In this document: positions 42,705 to 56,076 of the stretch, piece by piece
How positions within the stretch are numbered: position 1 is the stretch's first letter
Layout of the letters: every line of letters begins with the position of its first letter
Assembly (NCBI RefSeq): GCF_040412425.1
Contig: NC_089783.1
Coordinates: forward strand, 41,074,125-41,138,124
Source of the DNA: Macrobrachium rosenbergii
Taxonomy: Eukaryota; Arthropoda; Malacostraca; Decapoda; Palaemonidae
Length of the DNA: 64,000 nucleotides
Reading direction: 5' to 3'
Notes under the pieces: generated by a model
What the model was told of the DNA's origin: nothing
Databases searched by the model: none
The model's input: only the letters and a program-made list of their open reading frames with translations
Program-made: the position numbers and the translations under genes

Positions 42705-42784
42705 GAAGAAATGAAAGGCTTCCCGAGGGAGCCAAGGCACATCCGACGAGAATGAGAAGAGGAAGGAAAGATTCAGGGAAGATG
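42705..42784 (+). other. Exon-like 80-nt block, copy A (candidate internal exon)
   Basis: Preceded by a poly-T tract and CAG (42692-42704), a good 3' splice acceptor. Followed by GTGAGG at 42785, a good 5' donor. Entered after two bases it is open for 26 codons, RNERLPEGAKAHPTRMRRGR then KDSGKM; the other two forward frames hit stops. Copy B at 43772-43851 has the same length, the same signals and two substitutions (N to D, and a silent AAG/AAA). I recognise no protein family. It may instead be a non-coding conserved segment: conservation continues past both splice-like sites, which argues for caution. Confidence 0.3.
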
Positions 42785-42875
42785 GTGAGGAGGCAGGTTC
42801 TTCCTCGCCTGAGATCTGGGATGAGATCCTGAGGGAATCCTCACTCAGGTGAAGGAGCGGCGCTTTCAAGGAGGC

Positions 42876-42900
42876 GGGAGGTGGGAACGGAGGGAGGGGG
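42876..42900 (+). other. Predicted G-quadruplex motif (unit A only)
   Basis: Four G-tracts (GGG 42876-42878, GGG 42883-42885, GGG 42892-42894, GGGGG 42896-42900) with loops of 4, 6 and 1 nt fit the canonical G3+N1-7 rule. The equivalent site in unit B has lost it. Confidence 0.6.
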
Positions 42901-43587
42901 AGAAAAAGGGAACGGATTAAGAAAAGATAAATAGCCCGTTGTCTAGAAAGAAGAAGAAGAGACGAATAAATGGCCAGTGATAAATGGTTAGCACCCAGGA
43001 CACTCCCCAATAAGAAAGTCATTTCAAGGACAATATGCCAAGACCCAATTTTAAAATATTAGAATATTTTAAAACGAATATTTCCCTTCATCTGTCAAAA
43101 TTAACTCTGTTCATAACTGATTCTACTAATATGTAACAATGTAGAAGAGAGTCTATTTCAGTAATTACAGACGAAACCTCATAAACTGACAAAAATATTC
43201 ACTACATCAGAAATGTTTCAAATAAAAAAAGGGTCTAGATTCTCCAAATACCTAAATTGCGTCGTGCAAACAATCTTTCTTTTGTGTTTTTATAAGTACC
43301 GAAAACAAAAACTGATTTAGATCTTAATTTGGGATTGTCCTTCAGGGAAATAACATTTAAAATTACTTACCATAACAGAAGCAAATGATGAACAAAATCT
43401 TAGAAAAGCCTAAGATGAACTTGTCTGGTATTTCTTAATCGAAATTTTTGATATAGTGGATTATTCTGATAATGTCTTACATTTTACATGACCTTTCCAA
43501 CGTTGTTTTATTTACAAGTAATATAGTCTCAGTGACTATCCAAAACCAAAAAGAAAAAATCGGTAAACTTTTATACAGCCTGGATTT

Positions 43588-43590
<3 letters not shown>

Positions 43591-43648
<58 letters not shown>
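43591..43648. repeat. (CT)n microsatellite in unit B
   Basis: Uninterrupted CT array at the position of the shorter CT run of unit A. Confidence 0.98.
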
Positions 43649-43650
<2 letters not shown>

Positions 43651-43771
43651 CCGAAAGATTGCTTTAACGGCTTAATGTGACGTTAGCTCGAACCAAAGCG
43701 TATTCATCGCCTGAGAGCCAGAATAGAGAGAAAAAAAAACTCACTTAAGCTTTTTTTTTTTTTTTTTTCAG

Positions 43772-43851
43772 GAAGAGATGAAAGGCTTCCCGAGGGAGCC
43801 AAAGCACATCCGACGAGAATGAGAAGAGGAAGGAAAGATTCAGGGAAGATG
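43772..43851 (+). other. Exon-like 80-nt block, copy B (candidate internal exon)
   Basis: Same organisation as 42705-42784: long poly-T and CAG immediately before, GTGAGG immediately after, 80 nt, open in the same phase (RDERLPEGAKAHPTRMRRGR then KDSGKM). Identical length and near-identical sequence, within flanks that have drifted, would suit a pair of mutually exclusive alternative exons. No transcript evidence is available here. Confidence 0.3.
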
Positions 43852-44274
43852 GTGAGGAGGCAGGTTCTTCCTCGCCTGAGATCTGGGATGAGATCCTGAG
43901 GGAATCCTCACTCACGCGAAGGAGCGGCGCTTTCAAGGAAGTGGGAATGGAGGAAAGAGGAGATACAGGGAAGGATTTCAGAAAGGATAAACACCCAGCT
44001 GTTTGGAGAGAAGAGGAGTAGGGTAAATGGTAGGTAATAAATTGTTAGGACTCAGGACACTCTCAAATGAAAATGCCATTAAGAGGAAAATGTGCAAAGA
44101 CCCAAAGTTATCGAAATAAAATAAATTAGACATCTTGTACGGAAAATTTCCTTTCATCCATCAAAACTGTTTTATGTAGACATTAATTTTCATCATAAAC
44201 TCAATCGTCTTAGTAACAAAATCGATAGGACATTTATTTACATATAAAAATTATTTTCCACAAAACAGGTAACA

Positions 44275-44522
<248 letters not shown>

Positions 44523-44815
44523 TATATATGTGCGTGCTTATAAATGTATATAATGTGCTTGTGTATGTTAACTGAGTATAAAAGATTTAACTGATTAAAG
44601 AAAAAGCTAAAGACCTTAAAGAGTTCCGAATAGAAAGCAATACACTGAAGATGTGATTTCAGGAACAGAAATGAAATGCAAATGAGGCAGAGTGAAAAGA
44701 CTTTTCTTGGGTCAAGAGATTCAATAAAGCGAGAGTGGGAGAAGTGGATCATTATAGAAGAGGAATTATCCCTTCAGTTCTCAGACTCAAACTGAAAAAT
44801 CTTTTAATTGTGTGG

Positions 44816-44893
<78 letters not shown>

Positions 44894-46540
44894 TTTATGA
44901 GAAATTTGGCAACATTAGGAAACATCATTCATCAGTTTATAATTATTCTTGTCATGCTGCCTTTGGGTCCGATTATTTTTATGGTAATAATTATAAAAGC
45001 AATTTTAATAACATGTACTAACTTGAGAGAGGTTTCAACATATGGTTCAGCCATACGAGTGAAAAACTGCCCAAAGAAATATCTGTTCTGGGAGCTCAAA
45101 GCATTACAGAAAGTTATAACTTCAACCATATCTGAAATTTTATTTTTGAAACGTTATTTTATTTTTTTAACTTCTCCCGTTATTAATAGGAACCTTGTAA
45201 GAAGGGATCTGACTTACATCCCAAGCTTCATTATTTGATTTGGGTAAAACTTCATCAACTTGAAAATAAAAATCAAATCACAAGCATATAAGATTGATCC
45301 TATAAGTGTTTGGAAATATGAAGGAATATGGTGACGATTGTCATGTAACCAAAAAATAACTTAAATAACTCCCACTGAAAATAAGCAATTCAGCTACAAC
45401 CTGAAGGAGAAGAGCAACAAAAAAAGGCTTCAAATGGTCGTACATCACTTATCGGGCCGATATTGGACTGGAAATCTCTTTTCTTTTGACAGAATGCATT
45501 CATTTTGTCACATCGTAAATTGTCTGCATGAAATATAAGTGATTCAAGTCTCAGTGCCCCCCCCCCCCACCCCAACACCGCCAGTTACTCCCAAGAAGGA
45601 CCGAAAACTGTTAAAAGGCAGAGTGAATAAAAAGGATGTAAGAGGAATTGTTATAAAAAAAAGAATGAAAGAAAATCTGGTTATTTAATTTAATAGAGAC
45701 TTACTTGCGAAATAGGATGCTACTCTAATTTTTGAAATTAGTCAGAATTCAATTAATCTTTCTAACATTTAACGAAAAATGAAATGCATTACACTGATAT
45801 TTTTACGTCACCCGGATTTTACTCTCTTATTTCTGTATATGGCGTCAGATTTTCTCAGTATATTTCCCAAAAACATAACTAGGATTAGCCTTGCGAATTA
45901 CTGATTTGATAAGTATAATTTCGAAAATTTTTACTGTAATCATAATCAGAGGGCCAAAGGGTAGTATGATATGGATAATGTATATCATGTTTTTTATTAC
46001 TCTCTCCCTGTGGAGAAAATAGATTTCAAAAATGTCAATAAAATGGGTGAGATCTTCATGGCATTATAGTCTGTGTTTGCGCTGGCTGGAGAGATAAAAG
46101 GAAAATGGCTTTGACGAAGGCTTCAAGTGGAATTGATAACGAGAATGAAGAGGTTTCCAGGATTCCCATTTGCATATCACTCGACATTCTTCAGTGCAAT
46201 TTGTCTAAAGTGGAAATATTTAATTATCTCTTACTTTAGGCCCAGCTATTTAGGATAAAAAAAAAAAAAAAGGCTGCTGACGTATATGGAATGGGAACAA
46301 ATTTGAGGGTCATGCAACAAGAATCATAATCTTTTTACAGTGTATACTGAATAGGTGTGGGGAATATTTAGTCATGTTACACTGTGACAAGAATTCTTCC
46401 ATGATACAAGAGAAAATTTAAGAATGAATTAGCTTCTTTTGTAAAACCAGTAGGTTAGCATAGGTGTATATACGAAATATATGTTTCTGACATCATCATA
46501 TTTTATATTCATGATTTTGATATTTTCCTTCTAACATCTG

Positions 46541-46543
<3 letters not shown>
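44523..46543. other. Gene-free stretch with one AG array
   Basis: The frame at 44735-45238 (167 codons) consists of a (RE)n stretch from the AG array plus non-descript sequence and is not called. A run of 12 C lies at 45557-45568. Confidence 0.5.
44818..44890. repeat. (AG)n microsatellite
   Basis: Uninterrupted AG array of 73 bp. Confidence 0.98.
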
Positions 46544-46830
<287 letters not shown>

Positions 46831-46984
46831 TAATTTTACTTCTGTCATTATCTTTCTTTTACGCTTTCTTGGCTCCCAAATATCCACAAAAAATAAGAAA
46901 AAGAGACAGTAGCAAAGACAAAATATCTCGATCAGTATTTCACCAGCCATACGCAAGGAATGCAAGGGATTTCTATTTTTCTAT

Positions 46985-47025
<41 letters not shown>

Positions 47026-48078
47026 AGAAAATGGTTGATAAATCTTCCTTATATCCATAATAAAACTATAATAGTTTATAATACTACTGTTATTTGTGTC
47101 CATAATAGCAGTAGAAATTGTTCTCTAATTACAAGACGTTTGATTTCCTATGAATTAACATATTCCCAAAATCTTGCGGCTATATCTAATCTTCATTTTA
47201 AAATAGTAATTACGGTTATGAACTTCATGTAAGAGTTACGTTTTGCAGAAAATCAGTGTAAATTGTTTGTAAGACTTGAAAAGCTTGACTTAGAGAATAG
47301 AAAAAGAATGACATTCCTTGTGTTTGGGCTAATTTTTAAAAGTTACACGAAGCACAAAGTAGACTTTTTCTACTTCAGTAACGTAAAGTTTATTAAGGAT
47401 TATATTTACAATGATTTCGTGATGCTAGTTACGTTTATTCCTATGAATTCCAGAAGCATAAAGTAAGATACAATCTAAGACAAGGATATTGCCAAGATTC
47501 AAGGGAATCGTGCTACACTGCGATTTGAAAAAAAAAAAATAGTTCTTTTTCTTATTAATATTCAGTCTCCAATTTTGTTTAAGACTGAAATACTATTTGG
47601 CCAATTACTCAATCGCCCCACTGTGAACATATCAAAAAAACAGATTGTGTATTTCAGATTTATAGTGGAAAAAGTTTGTGTTATCAGTGGGTTCGAAATA
47701 CTTCGTTTCCCGTGGGACTGTTTTTTCGTAGATTAATGTTAATGGAATATTTCATCACTGTGGGGCCACTTGCTTCGGTACATTTATGAATCGAGAATGA
47801 TGGTGCAAACTAAAGCAAATTAGACTTAACAAATACACATCATATTTTATGAGTGTGGAATAATGCTTAGCTTCCTAGAAAGTTTTACATTTGACACAAA
47901 TTAATTTAACATATTATATTACAAATTACATTTTTCATTTGCAAGTAAAGATAAAATATTAACATTCGTATCGATTTTGCATATTATATTTCCAATTTTC
48001 TTCCAAATAAAAAAGTTATATCAATGAAGAAACATCCGAACTGTTCCATTACTATGACAAGACTTAAAAGCGAGACGC

Positions 48079-48080
<2 letters not shown>
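46831..48080. other. Gene-free stretch with CT array
   Basis: (CT)n at 46988-47024. Frames at 46960-47232 and 47263-47466 have no recognised domain. Confidence 0.5.
46988..47024. repeat. (CT)n microsatellite
   Basis: Uninterrupted CT array. Confidence 0.97.

Positions 48081-48148
<68 letters not shown>
48081..48148. repeat. (CT)n microsatellite
   Basis: Uninterrupted CT array. Confidence 0.98.
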
Positions 48149-48149
<1 letters not shown>

Positions 48150-49033
48150 TAAAATAAACTAATCATTATATTCTGAGACTGCTACATGTATTTCATCGTA
48201 TTACCCACAACATGCAAGTTTTGTTTTCCCCTTAAGTTTGCTATTTTGTTTTATGGTTGCTTGGGTGAAATCCTACGAAAGACTTAAACAAAATGGGACT
48301 GAGAACAACTGCCTCATTTTCCGTGGGATCCAGACCAGAATGAGAAACCTTTTGGCGGAGGTGTGCGATTTCCAAATCCCCTTGCTTAAAATTCCAAATG
48401 CTAAGTACAATACCGATCTTCACAATGAGGCATTCTTTTTATACATTCACAACTCACCCAGGATAACATAACCAATTATATTGCAAGAAGTTATGTAATG
48501 GCACACAGAGGTGGTAAATATTCAGAAAATATATTGTAGTAATATGAATCTTAACTTAAATCAGTTCGCGCAAATAGCAATAACTCATATTTGTCATTAT
48601 ATGAACTTGGGCGACCATCGGATTAATTGACGATATAACCGTGTCTGTAAAAATTGTGTGTCGGATAGAGAAACAATACATTATAGAGAGGAAGTTTCTC
48701 AAACAAATTTCTGGGAAAAGAGTTGGATACCTGATTATCGGCTGAATGAGAACAAAGTCAAATCTGAAAAACAAGTAAGCCCTTTTGTCCCTTCCCGTGG
48801 CATTATAGTGTAAAACAATAAATGGTTATTAATTCGTCAACAATAAAATATAAACATTATTAGAAAAGAAAAAATCGTAGCGGATTACAGATAAATTATG
48901 TAAATTAAAACCACATAAGAACGAGTTTCATGAGACCTTTACCATAATACAATAAATCCGACAGTACAAGTTCTAACACTGCAAGGCGAAGGTATCAATA
49001 AAGTCAGTATATCTTACAGAGTTTTCAAAATAG

Positions 49034-49035
<2 letters not shown>
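48149..49035. other. Gene-free stretch
   Basis: A 77-codon plus-strand frame (48238-48471) and a 60-codon minus frame overlap it. No family is recognised for either. Confidence 0.5.

Positions 49036-49113
<78 letters not shown>
49036..49113. repeat. (AG)n microsatellite
   Basis: Uninterrupted AG array. Confidence 0.98.
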
Positions 49114-49116
<3 letters not shown>

Positions 49117-51283
49117 ATCAGCAAACAGTTAAAATGAGACAAATGAGACGAATTTAATTGAAGAGATCGACCAAAACCAACAACAGATGAGCTTTCGGAT
49201 TACAAATTATATGAACCACAGTAATTGCCAGTGAGCGCAAAAATAAATTTTCTGAAGCTTATTTTCAGGGTTTTCTGAAGATGTACTTTGTGATTATCTA
49301 AGTAAAAGATTGGTCCTTGTCCCATACTGATGAATATTCAATACCCTAACAATGTTTATAAGGCAATTTCTGAGAATAATTTCCATCAGTCATTGATTTG
49401 TAATTTAGAAGATTTTGTAACCATTCGGAATGAAAACGTGACAAGTTATCCTGTCAGAATAATCATGAGTGACATTTTGATGTTTATGACAGCTTTTAGT
49501 TTTCACTGCGTAATCTGTGAAAAGATCTCCTGGAACATAGTGTTTATTATCGTCTCTTCCTTGTCTCGATATTTTGAATATTTTAGCAAGGCGTTGTTCT
49601 GGAGATTTTAAGGTTTATTCAACATCAATCAGAATAGATTACATCCCCTGCTACATATTTTCCACGTGGGCATAATTAAATTCTAAATATTTATTTACAT
49701 AACGAAATTATCATTAAAGTTATCAATTCCGTTCTCATTTAAATAGAAGGAAAAGACAAAAAAATAAACTGGGTCTTAGCAACATATGCAATTAATTTAC
49801 AGGATTTAATTTTTGCCAGTTGCGTTTTATTAACACTGACTAGCTTTCTCTTGAACGAGCATAACCACAATTTGACATCTTTCTCACTTGTAAAATGCTA
49901 CCTCATCTGTCATGCTAATGTCAGGTTTGCATTTCCTCTTTCATAAATCACATTTTTTTAAACTCATAATTTCTACATGTTTCTCATATGAATTCTCATT
50001 CTTCTATCTTTTTGCCATTTGATAAAAAAGATACAGAATAAAATCTCATTCAGAGAAATCAAATATGATAAAAAGAAGGGCAGTCACATCTGTTTCAGTC
50101 TTAAAGAAAAACTTATGCAATGAAACATTCGCCTAAAACCAACCAGAGGAATTCCCAAAATATTGCATCACTTTTTTAAGGATTTTGGACTAAGTACTTT
50201 AGTTTAACTCTGTTGTTCTTTATTCGTGGTCTTTTCACCAAACACATTCATTTTCTCCCAAAAATCTCTAAATTTCATGAAAACAGAGTTGCCAGTCTTT
50301 CTTAGCAACGAATAAATAGCTTTCTTTATATATTCTGGCGTGAATCATTTAAAATTTATCGACGTTTCTCGACAGCCTCTGGTAAAACTTCTTTTCTTAA
50401 GAAGTTTAGCTGATAAAAAGAGGTAACGCCATTTGCTTTTCATTTTTGGATTTCTGACTTGCAATTATCTCTCCTCTGAGAATAAGAGGAAAAGTCACGA
50501 CTAATGACTCATCAGTCAAACAACCCGAGAGATCACTTCTGACTCACCAACCTACTACTACTACTACGACCGATCTCTACTGAGGTAAAGAGTTGCTTTC
50601 TGGTAAAATCAAGACTATTTGCTAGAAGTTGCCTTCACTGTGATTCAAATTCCTTGAAATCTAGTCAGCTCTGTAATTTAGTTTGTGGCGCTTCTCTCCT
50701 TATATTTTTTCCCATCTGACTCATGTTGAGATTTTTAAAAAATATTTACACTAAATACAATAAATTCTAACATAGAAGGTTTTCATTTCACTATTTTTTA
50801 AGATGGTGCTAGCGTGAAAAATTGTAAAATTACCAAAACTTTCAACAATGATTTGATAATTAAGACAAAAAATGCACGGGCATTGCTCATTAACTTAGTT
50901 ATGTAGTATGCCTTCTGTATAACAGATATTTATGTAATTAAGAAATATACGAAATTTAATAGCAGCCTTAGGTAAAATTCCCCAAAGCCAAAGAAAACCC
51001 AAAACACACAAACGAAGCCAAGAACGCATTATCGGAAAACCTTTACACGGCCAAAGCTTAGAACCTTCTGCGCCTCCCACGGGATTTCTATTAGCCTCCG
51101 GATAATCTCCGGCCGCCTTGTTAACCTTCGGCTTTGCAGTTTCCTTCTTTCTTATCCTGATATTGCTTCCACGTATTTCTTATAACGATGCAACGTATAT
51201 TTTGTTTTTCGCAGCGCGTTATTCTCTGAAAAGTCCAACGAAATCCCTAGCTATTACAAACAATTTAGTATAAAAATTAAATT
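49114..51283. other. Gene-free stretch with old dispersed repeats
   Basis: A 93-codon frame at 49330-49611 is unrecognised. 50960-51175 pairs with 4385-4590. A short (CTA)n lies at about 50554-50568. Confidence 0.5.
50960..51175 (+). repeat. Diverged dispersed repeat, copy 2 (pair with 4385-4590)
   Basis: Colinear with the earlier copy and better preserved in its GC-rich middle (CTCCGGATAATCTCCGGCCG). The family is unknown. Confidence 0.45.
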
Positions 51284-51339
51284 ATATATGTATATATATG
51301 TGTATATATAAATGTATATATATATATATATAAAATTTC

Positions 51340-51393
<54 letters not shown>
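51284..51393. repeat. (AT)n microsatellite
   Basis: Degenerate ATGT/ATAA words, then a pure AT array from about 51341 to 51393. Confidence 0.97.
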
Positions 51394-51396
<3 letters not shown>

Positions 51397-52068
51397 TTTT
51401 CAAATTGACATATCAACTGAGCCTCCTTTCAGGTTAATCAATGTTCATATGCATATTAGGTCAATACTTCTTCACTATACATTATCCAAAATTTCGTGCA
51501 TTAGAGTACATTTTCACCTGAAAGCTATTTCATTCATAGTATTCTATACTGGTAAACAAAATAAATAAAAGATGAAAAAGAAAATAAGTCTTCATTCCAA
51601 TCTTGTTTTTGTTATTGTATAAATACATTTGTAACATGAGAAAAAAGTAAACCAGTCATATAATGGTCTATTTATTCATCTTTACTCTGCATAAAATTCA
51701 GTCAGGTGAAAATCTGTTAGAATGTCGGCTGAGCAAATTATTTCCTAAACCGCTTTCTTTATACTGAATTATTTCTTCTGATAAACAGATACTTTACAGT
51801 CTCACATCGAACTGAAAAATAAATTTCTTTCAACCGAATTTATAATTACTTGCCAAAGAGACAGCTATTATCCAAAAGCCTAATCTCTTTACAGGGATGA
51901 ACATTTCTCTACTTTCTCTTGAATTTTATTCATACGATATTTCTATGACAATTGTCATTAGTGTTCAAAGCGATTATGACGAGAAATTAGCTAATTTGTA
52001 GAATTTGTCGTGAAATTAGTTAATATTGAACTGGTTAAAGGCGTAAAAGAAATGTACACTTTCATAAT
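51394..52068. other. Gene-free AT-rich stretch
   Basis: Nothing recognised. Confidence 0.5.
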
Positions 52069-52081
52069 CCAAATATATATA

Positions 52082-52172
<91 letters not shown>

Positions 52173-52232
52173 TATGTGTGTGTGTGTACAGTACATACAC
52201 ATATATGTGTATATATAACTTCTTACAAATAT

Positions 52233-52290
<58 letters not shown>
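52069..52290. repeat. Compound (AT)n-(GT)n ... (AG)n microsatellite
   Basis: AT to 52172, GT to 52188, a spacer with ACAGTACATACACATATATG words, then AG 52240-52290. Confidence 0.97.
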
Positions 52291-52858
<568 letters not shown>

Positions 52859-52859
<1 letters not shown>

Positions 52860-52920
52860 CAGCGGGATAGAAATCGAACCCTCTGGAATTTTAACATGCT
52901 TTACGGCTTTTTTAACAGGT
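52859..52920 (-). mobile_element. Possible tRNA-like SINE fragment
   Basis: On the minus strand GGGTTCGATTTCTATCCCGC resembles the B box and 3' half of a tRNA. It is 60 bp long and abuts an AT array, as the fragment at 24093-24214 does. The last B-box bases do not match the consensus. Confidence 0.3.
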
Positions 52921-54616
52921 AAATAAAATTGTTTTGGGAGTATGATAAAAACAGTAGAACATGTGATTAAAAAGCTTCATAACCTTAGCTGCATTGAAAA
53001 TATAAAACTTTCGTCTTTTAAAATACAAAAAAAAATATATATATATATAAACCAGGCCTGGAATAAAGTTACTATACAAACACCGAAAGAACTCAAAAGG
53101 AGACGTGTAAAGTCTTATACCTTGTAAGGTTAACGACAGTCGTCACACAGATAAACATAGATGCGACACAAGTTGAATTGGAACTAAAATACATAATAAT
53201 AAGCAGATATGAAGTGAATATAATGGATGTGTAAAGAACAATAACATTAAAGTAGCGATGCATAACGAAATAATAATACGGGAATAAATCAGTGCTGGAG
53301 TATTTGTTAGAATCTTATTTAACGATATACGAAAGCGAATTTCGGAAAGCCTGATCGGTTCTCATTATCAAACTGATTAGGAGAACAGAGCATGATTTTA
53401 GGAGCTCTGTCAACATATTTACCTAATATTTCTGGTGAGAGTGTAAGCAATCTGTAGTAAGTAAATTTAAATTCACTCTATGGACAATTATAAAGTAAAT
53501 TCTCCTAACCTTTCATTGGATTTAAAATCCCAAGATGTTTAATGATAAACAAAAACATATTCATATTGCTCCTTTTTTCGTCATTATATTCGTCAGTACT
53601 CAAGTTCTCAATATATTCACTCAAATAACTTAGTCAGGAAGTTAAAATTTAAATAAAATTCAAAATATCCCGGCAGAATACAGTATAATTGGAACGCTCG
53701 TCTTTATGCACTGAATATTCCTGAAACAGACTATCTAAATGTACAGCATTTAATATTTTACGTCATACTTCCCCTGGAATATTATTCTTTTCGCCAACTA
53801 CTTCATGGATATGTAAATGAGTACTTTGATTTCGGGTTTAAAAATGGTAGGTTTTCAAAGCCTTGATAATAGAGGAAAGAATTTTATTCTAAGGGTAAAA
53901 ATGAAGGTTAAATTACTCGTACAATTTATTCTGAAAAAATTGTATTTTCTGGATTATGATCTCTTAATACTTGGCACCGAAAAGTACAGGGCGAAAATTG
54001 TAAAGATTTTTCATCCTTTGGTCTTTGACCGTAAAGGCTGGGAGGCCATCTAATTATAAATGTTTTTAGTAGTGAGTCCTCCCCACCTTTTCAATGCTGA
54101 CACTAAAAATGACAGAGCCTGATAGAGACAGTAGACTCTACTTTCTCAAAATCCTTTGATATGATTATAATTTCGAAGAAATAACGCAACCATAATCATA
54201 TTAACATAATGTAATCTATAGAGATTATCCTTTCCAGGTAATCAATTCAATACCTTCATAGATTATATTATTATATGGTCCTCAGGTTAACATTCTTTTT
54301 CCACAGCAAAGATGTCGAATTTATGTATCCTAAATTGATTTAATCCAAGTTAACAGGAATCTGCAATATCTTATCCGAAAAACTTTTAAATGTTTGCACA
54401 CCGATGACTTCAGGAGTAGTTTGTTATATTTTGTATATTTTGGTGACGTATGTGCATTTGGAAATCCATAGCAGCAATGTTTAAAAATCAATTTACCGTA
54501 CAGCAATATGTCAAAGTAAAACTTTCCTTGCTCATAAAAGTTACAGAATTAATCATCAGTGATATATATATATATTAACTTTATCACATACACAATTGTT
54601 CTGTGCATTAGTAGAA
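52921..54616. other. Gene-free AT-rich stretch
   Basis: A 78-codon frame at 53817-54053 is unrecognised. Nothing else seen. Confidence 0.5.
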
Positions 54617-54960
<344 letters not shown>

Positions 54961-54963
54961 TAC

Positions 54964-55132
54964 ATGTATACGTAGACAACCGCATGAGAGGTGAAAATCG
55001 AAGACCAGGTACCAAGCGCTTTCGTGTATTGCGTACACTTCTTTGTACCCCGAAGAAGTGTACGCAATACACGAAAGCGCTTAGTACCTGGTCTTTGATT
55101 TTCACTTCTAACGTGGTTGTCTACGTATACAT
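54964..55132. repeat. Foldback element 2, ~80-bp arms
   Basis: Arms 54964-55044 and 55053-55132 pair around a short loop. They run from ATGTATACGTAGACAACC outward to AAGAAGTGTACGCAATACAC near the centre, with a handful of mismatches. Because it is a palindrome, similar frames ([14 protein letters not shown]) appear on both strands. They are not genes. Confidence 0.95.
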
Positions 55133-55954
55133 TTGTCACATGCAGTTTGGTGACTTATTGCTGATATATACACACATATCTATACACATACATACTGTAT
55201 ATATTATCTCAAAACTAACAGTTTTACGCCCAAACAACTGCAATAAAACGTATGCACCCACCATTTACCATCCTTTTTATAAATAACATTACGATAATAC
55301 TTGTCTTCTTGATTGAGTAGTTAAACCCACTTTTCGTGGCGCTGAAATTTATTTCGGCAATTATTTTGTCTGAGGACTTTTTTATGCAGTTTTAGTCCAT
55401 TTTATGATGCATTATTTATATGAAACGCGGTTATGTACAGAATTACTTTACTAAAAATCAGTTTTTTAATACCTTGTTATGATAACGTACGAACAATTAG
55501 TTTATTAGTGCCAACTGACGTAATGCATCACGCTTTTACATCTGTGTGCGAAATCGCTGTCATGTAAATGTTGGATTTTGACATTACGAATGCAAGCAAT
55601 TGCTTCCGCTAAACCACCAGCTCAGATGAAAAATTAAGGTCAGATTTTATTCTTTTTTCGTATTTAAAACGTCGGTTGTTGAGATTGACATGGAACTTAT
55701 ATGAGAAGGTCACCTACATGATTAACCATTTTTTTTTAACAGTAGTGTACTACGCAATACGAACCAGTAATGATACAATCTTCTATTCTCAAGGTTATCA
55801 CCTGAACAAAATTAATCAGTCATCGAACAGACGTGATGCGATTATGAAATCTGATACTCCGATCTGTGAGAGGAGATTTGCTGTCAATATATTTTTTTCA
55901 TATCTTCTATTTTTATTTTATTTTTTATTCTTGACTATAGTAAAAACTGGGACT
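55133..55954. other. Gene-free AT-rich stretch
   Basis: A 111-codon frame beginning 55676 is unrecognised and runs into the foldback at 55955. Confidence 0.5.
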
Positions 55955-56076
55955 TTTATAATAAATAGTAGTACAATTGATTCACGAAGAATAAGAAAAA
56001 TATTGCGGTGAAATTGTATACACCGTAATATTTTTCTTATTCTTCATGAATCAACTGTACTACTATTTTTTATAAT
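55955..56076. repeat. Foldback element 3, ~55-bp arms
   Basis: Arms 55955-56010 and 56021-56076 pair around a 10-nt loop. The core is GAAGAATAAGAAAAATATT with its complement. About four mismatches. Confidence 0.92.

Larger units (their letters stand above)
42050..43105. repeat. Tandem duplication unit A (~1.06 kb)
   Basis: Aligns end to end with 43106-44175 at an offset of about 1,067 bp. The outer parts are strongly diverged (many substitutions and small indels), but about 42594-42885 is nearly identical to 43655-43953. Unit A contains (CT)n 42572-42593, the exon-like block and a G-quadruplex motif. Confidence 0.9.
43106..44175. repeat. Tandem duplication unit B (~1.07 kb)
   Basis: Second copy of 42050-43105. 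Its (CT)n is 58 bp long (43591-43648) against 22 bp in unit A. The poly-T before the CAG is also longer. Confidence 0.9.

Noticed and set aside
42687..43936. Minus-strand frames conserved between the two duplicated units (SEDSLRISSQISGEEEPASS...)
   Set aside because: The differences between units that I could read in this frame all change amino acids, with no sign of purifying selection. The plus-strand block fits splice signals better, though neither is proven.
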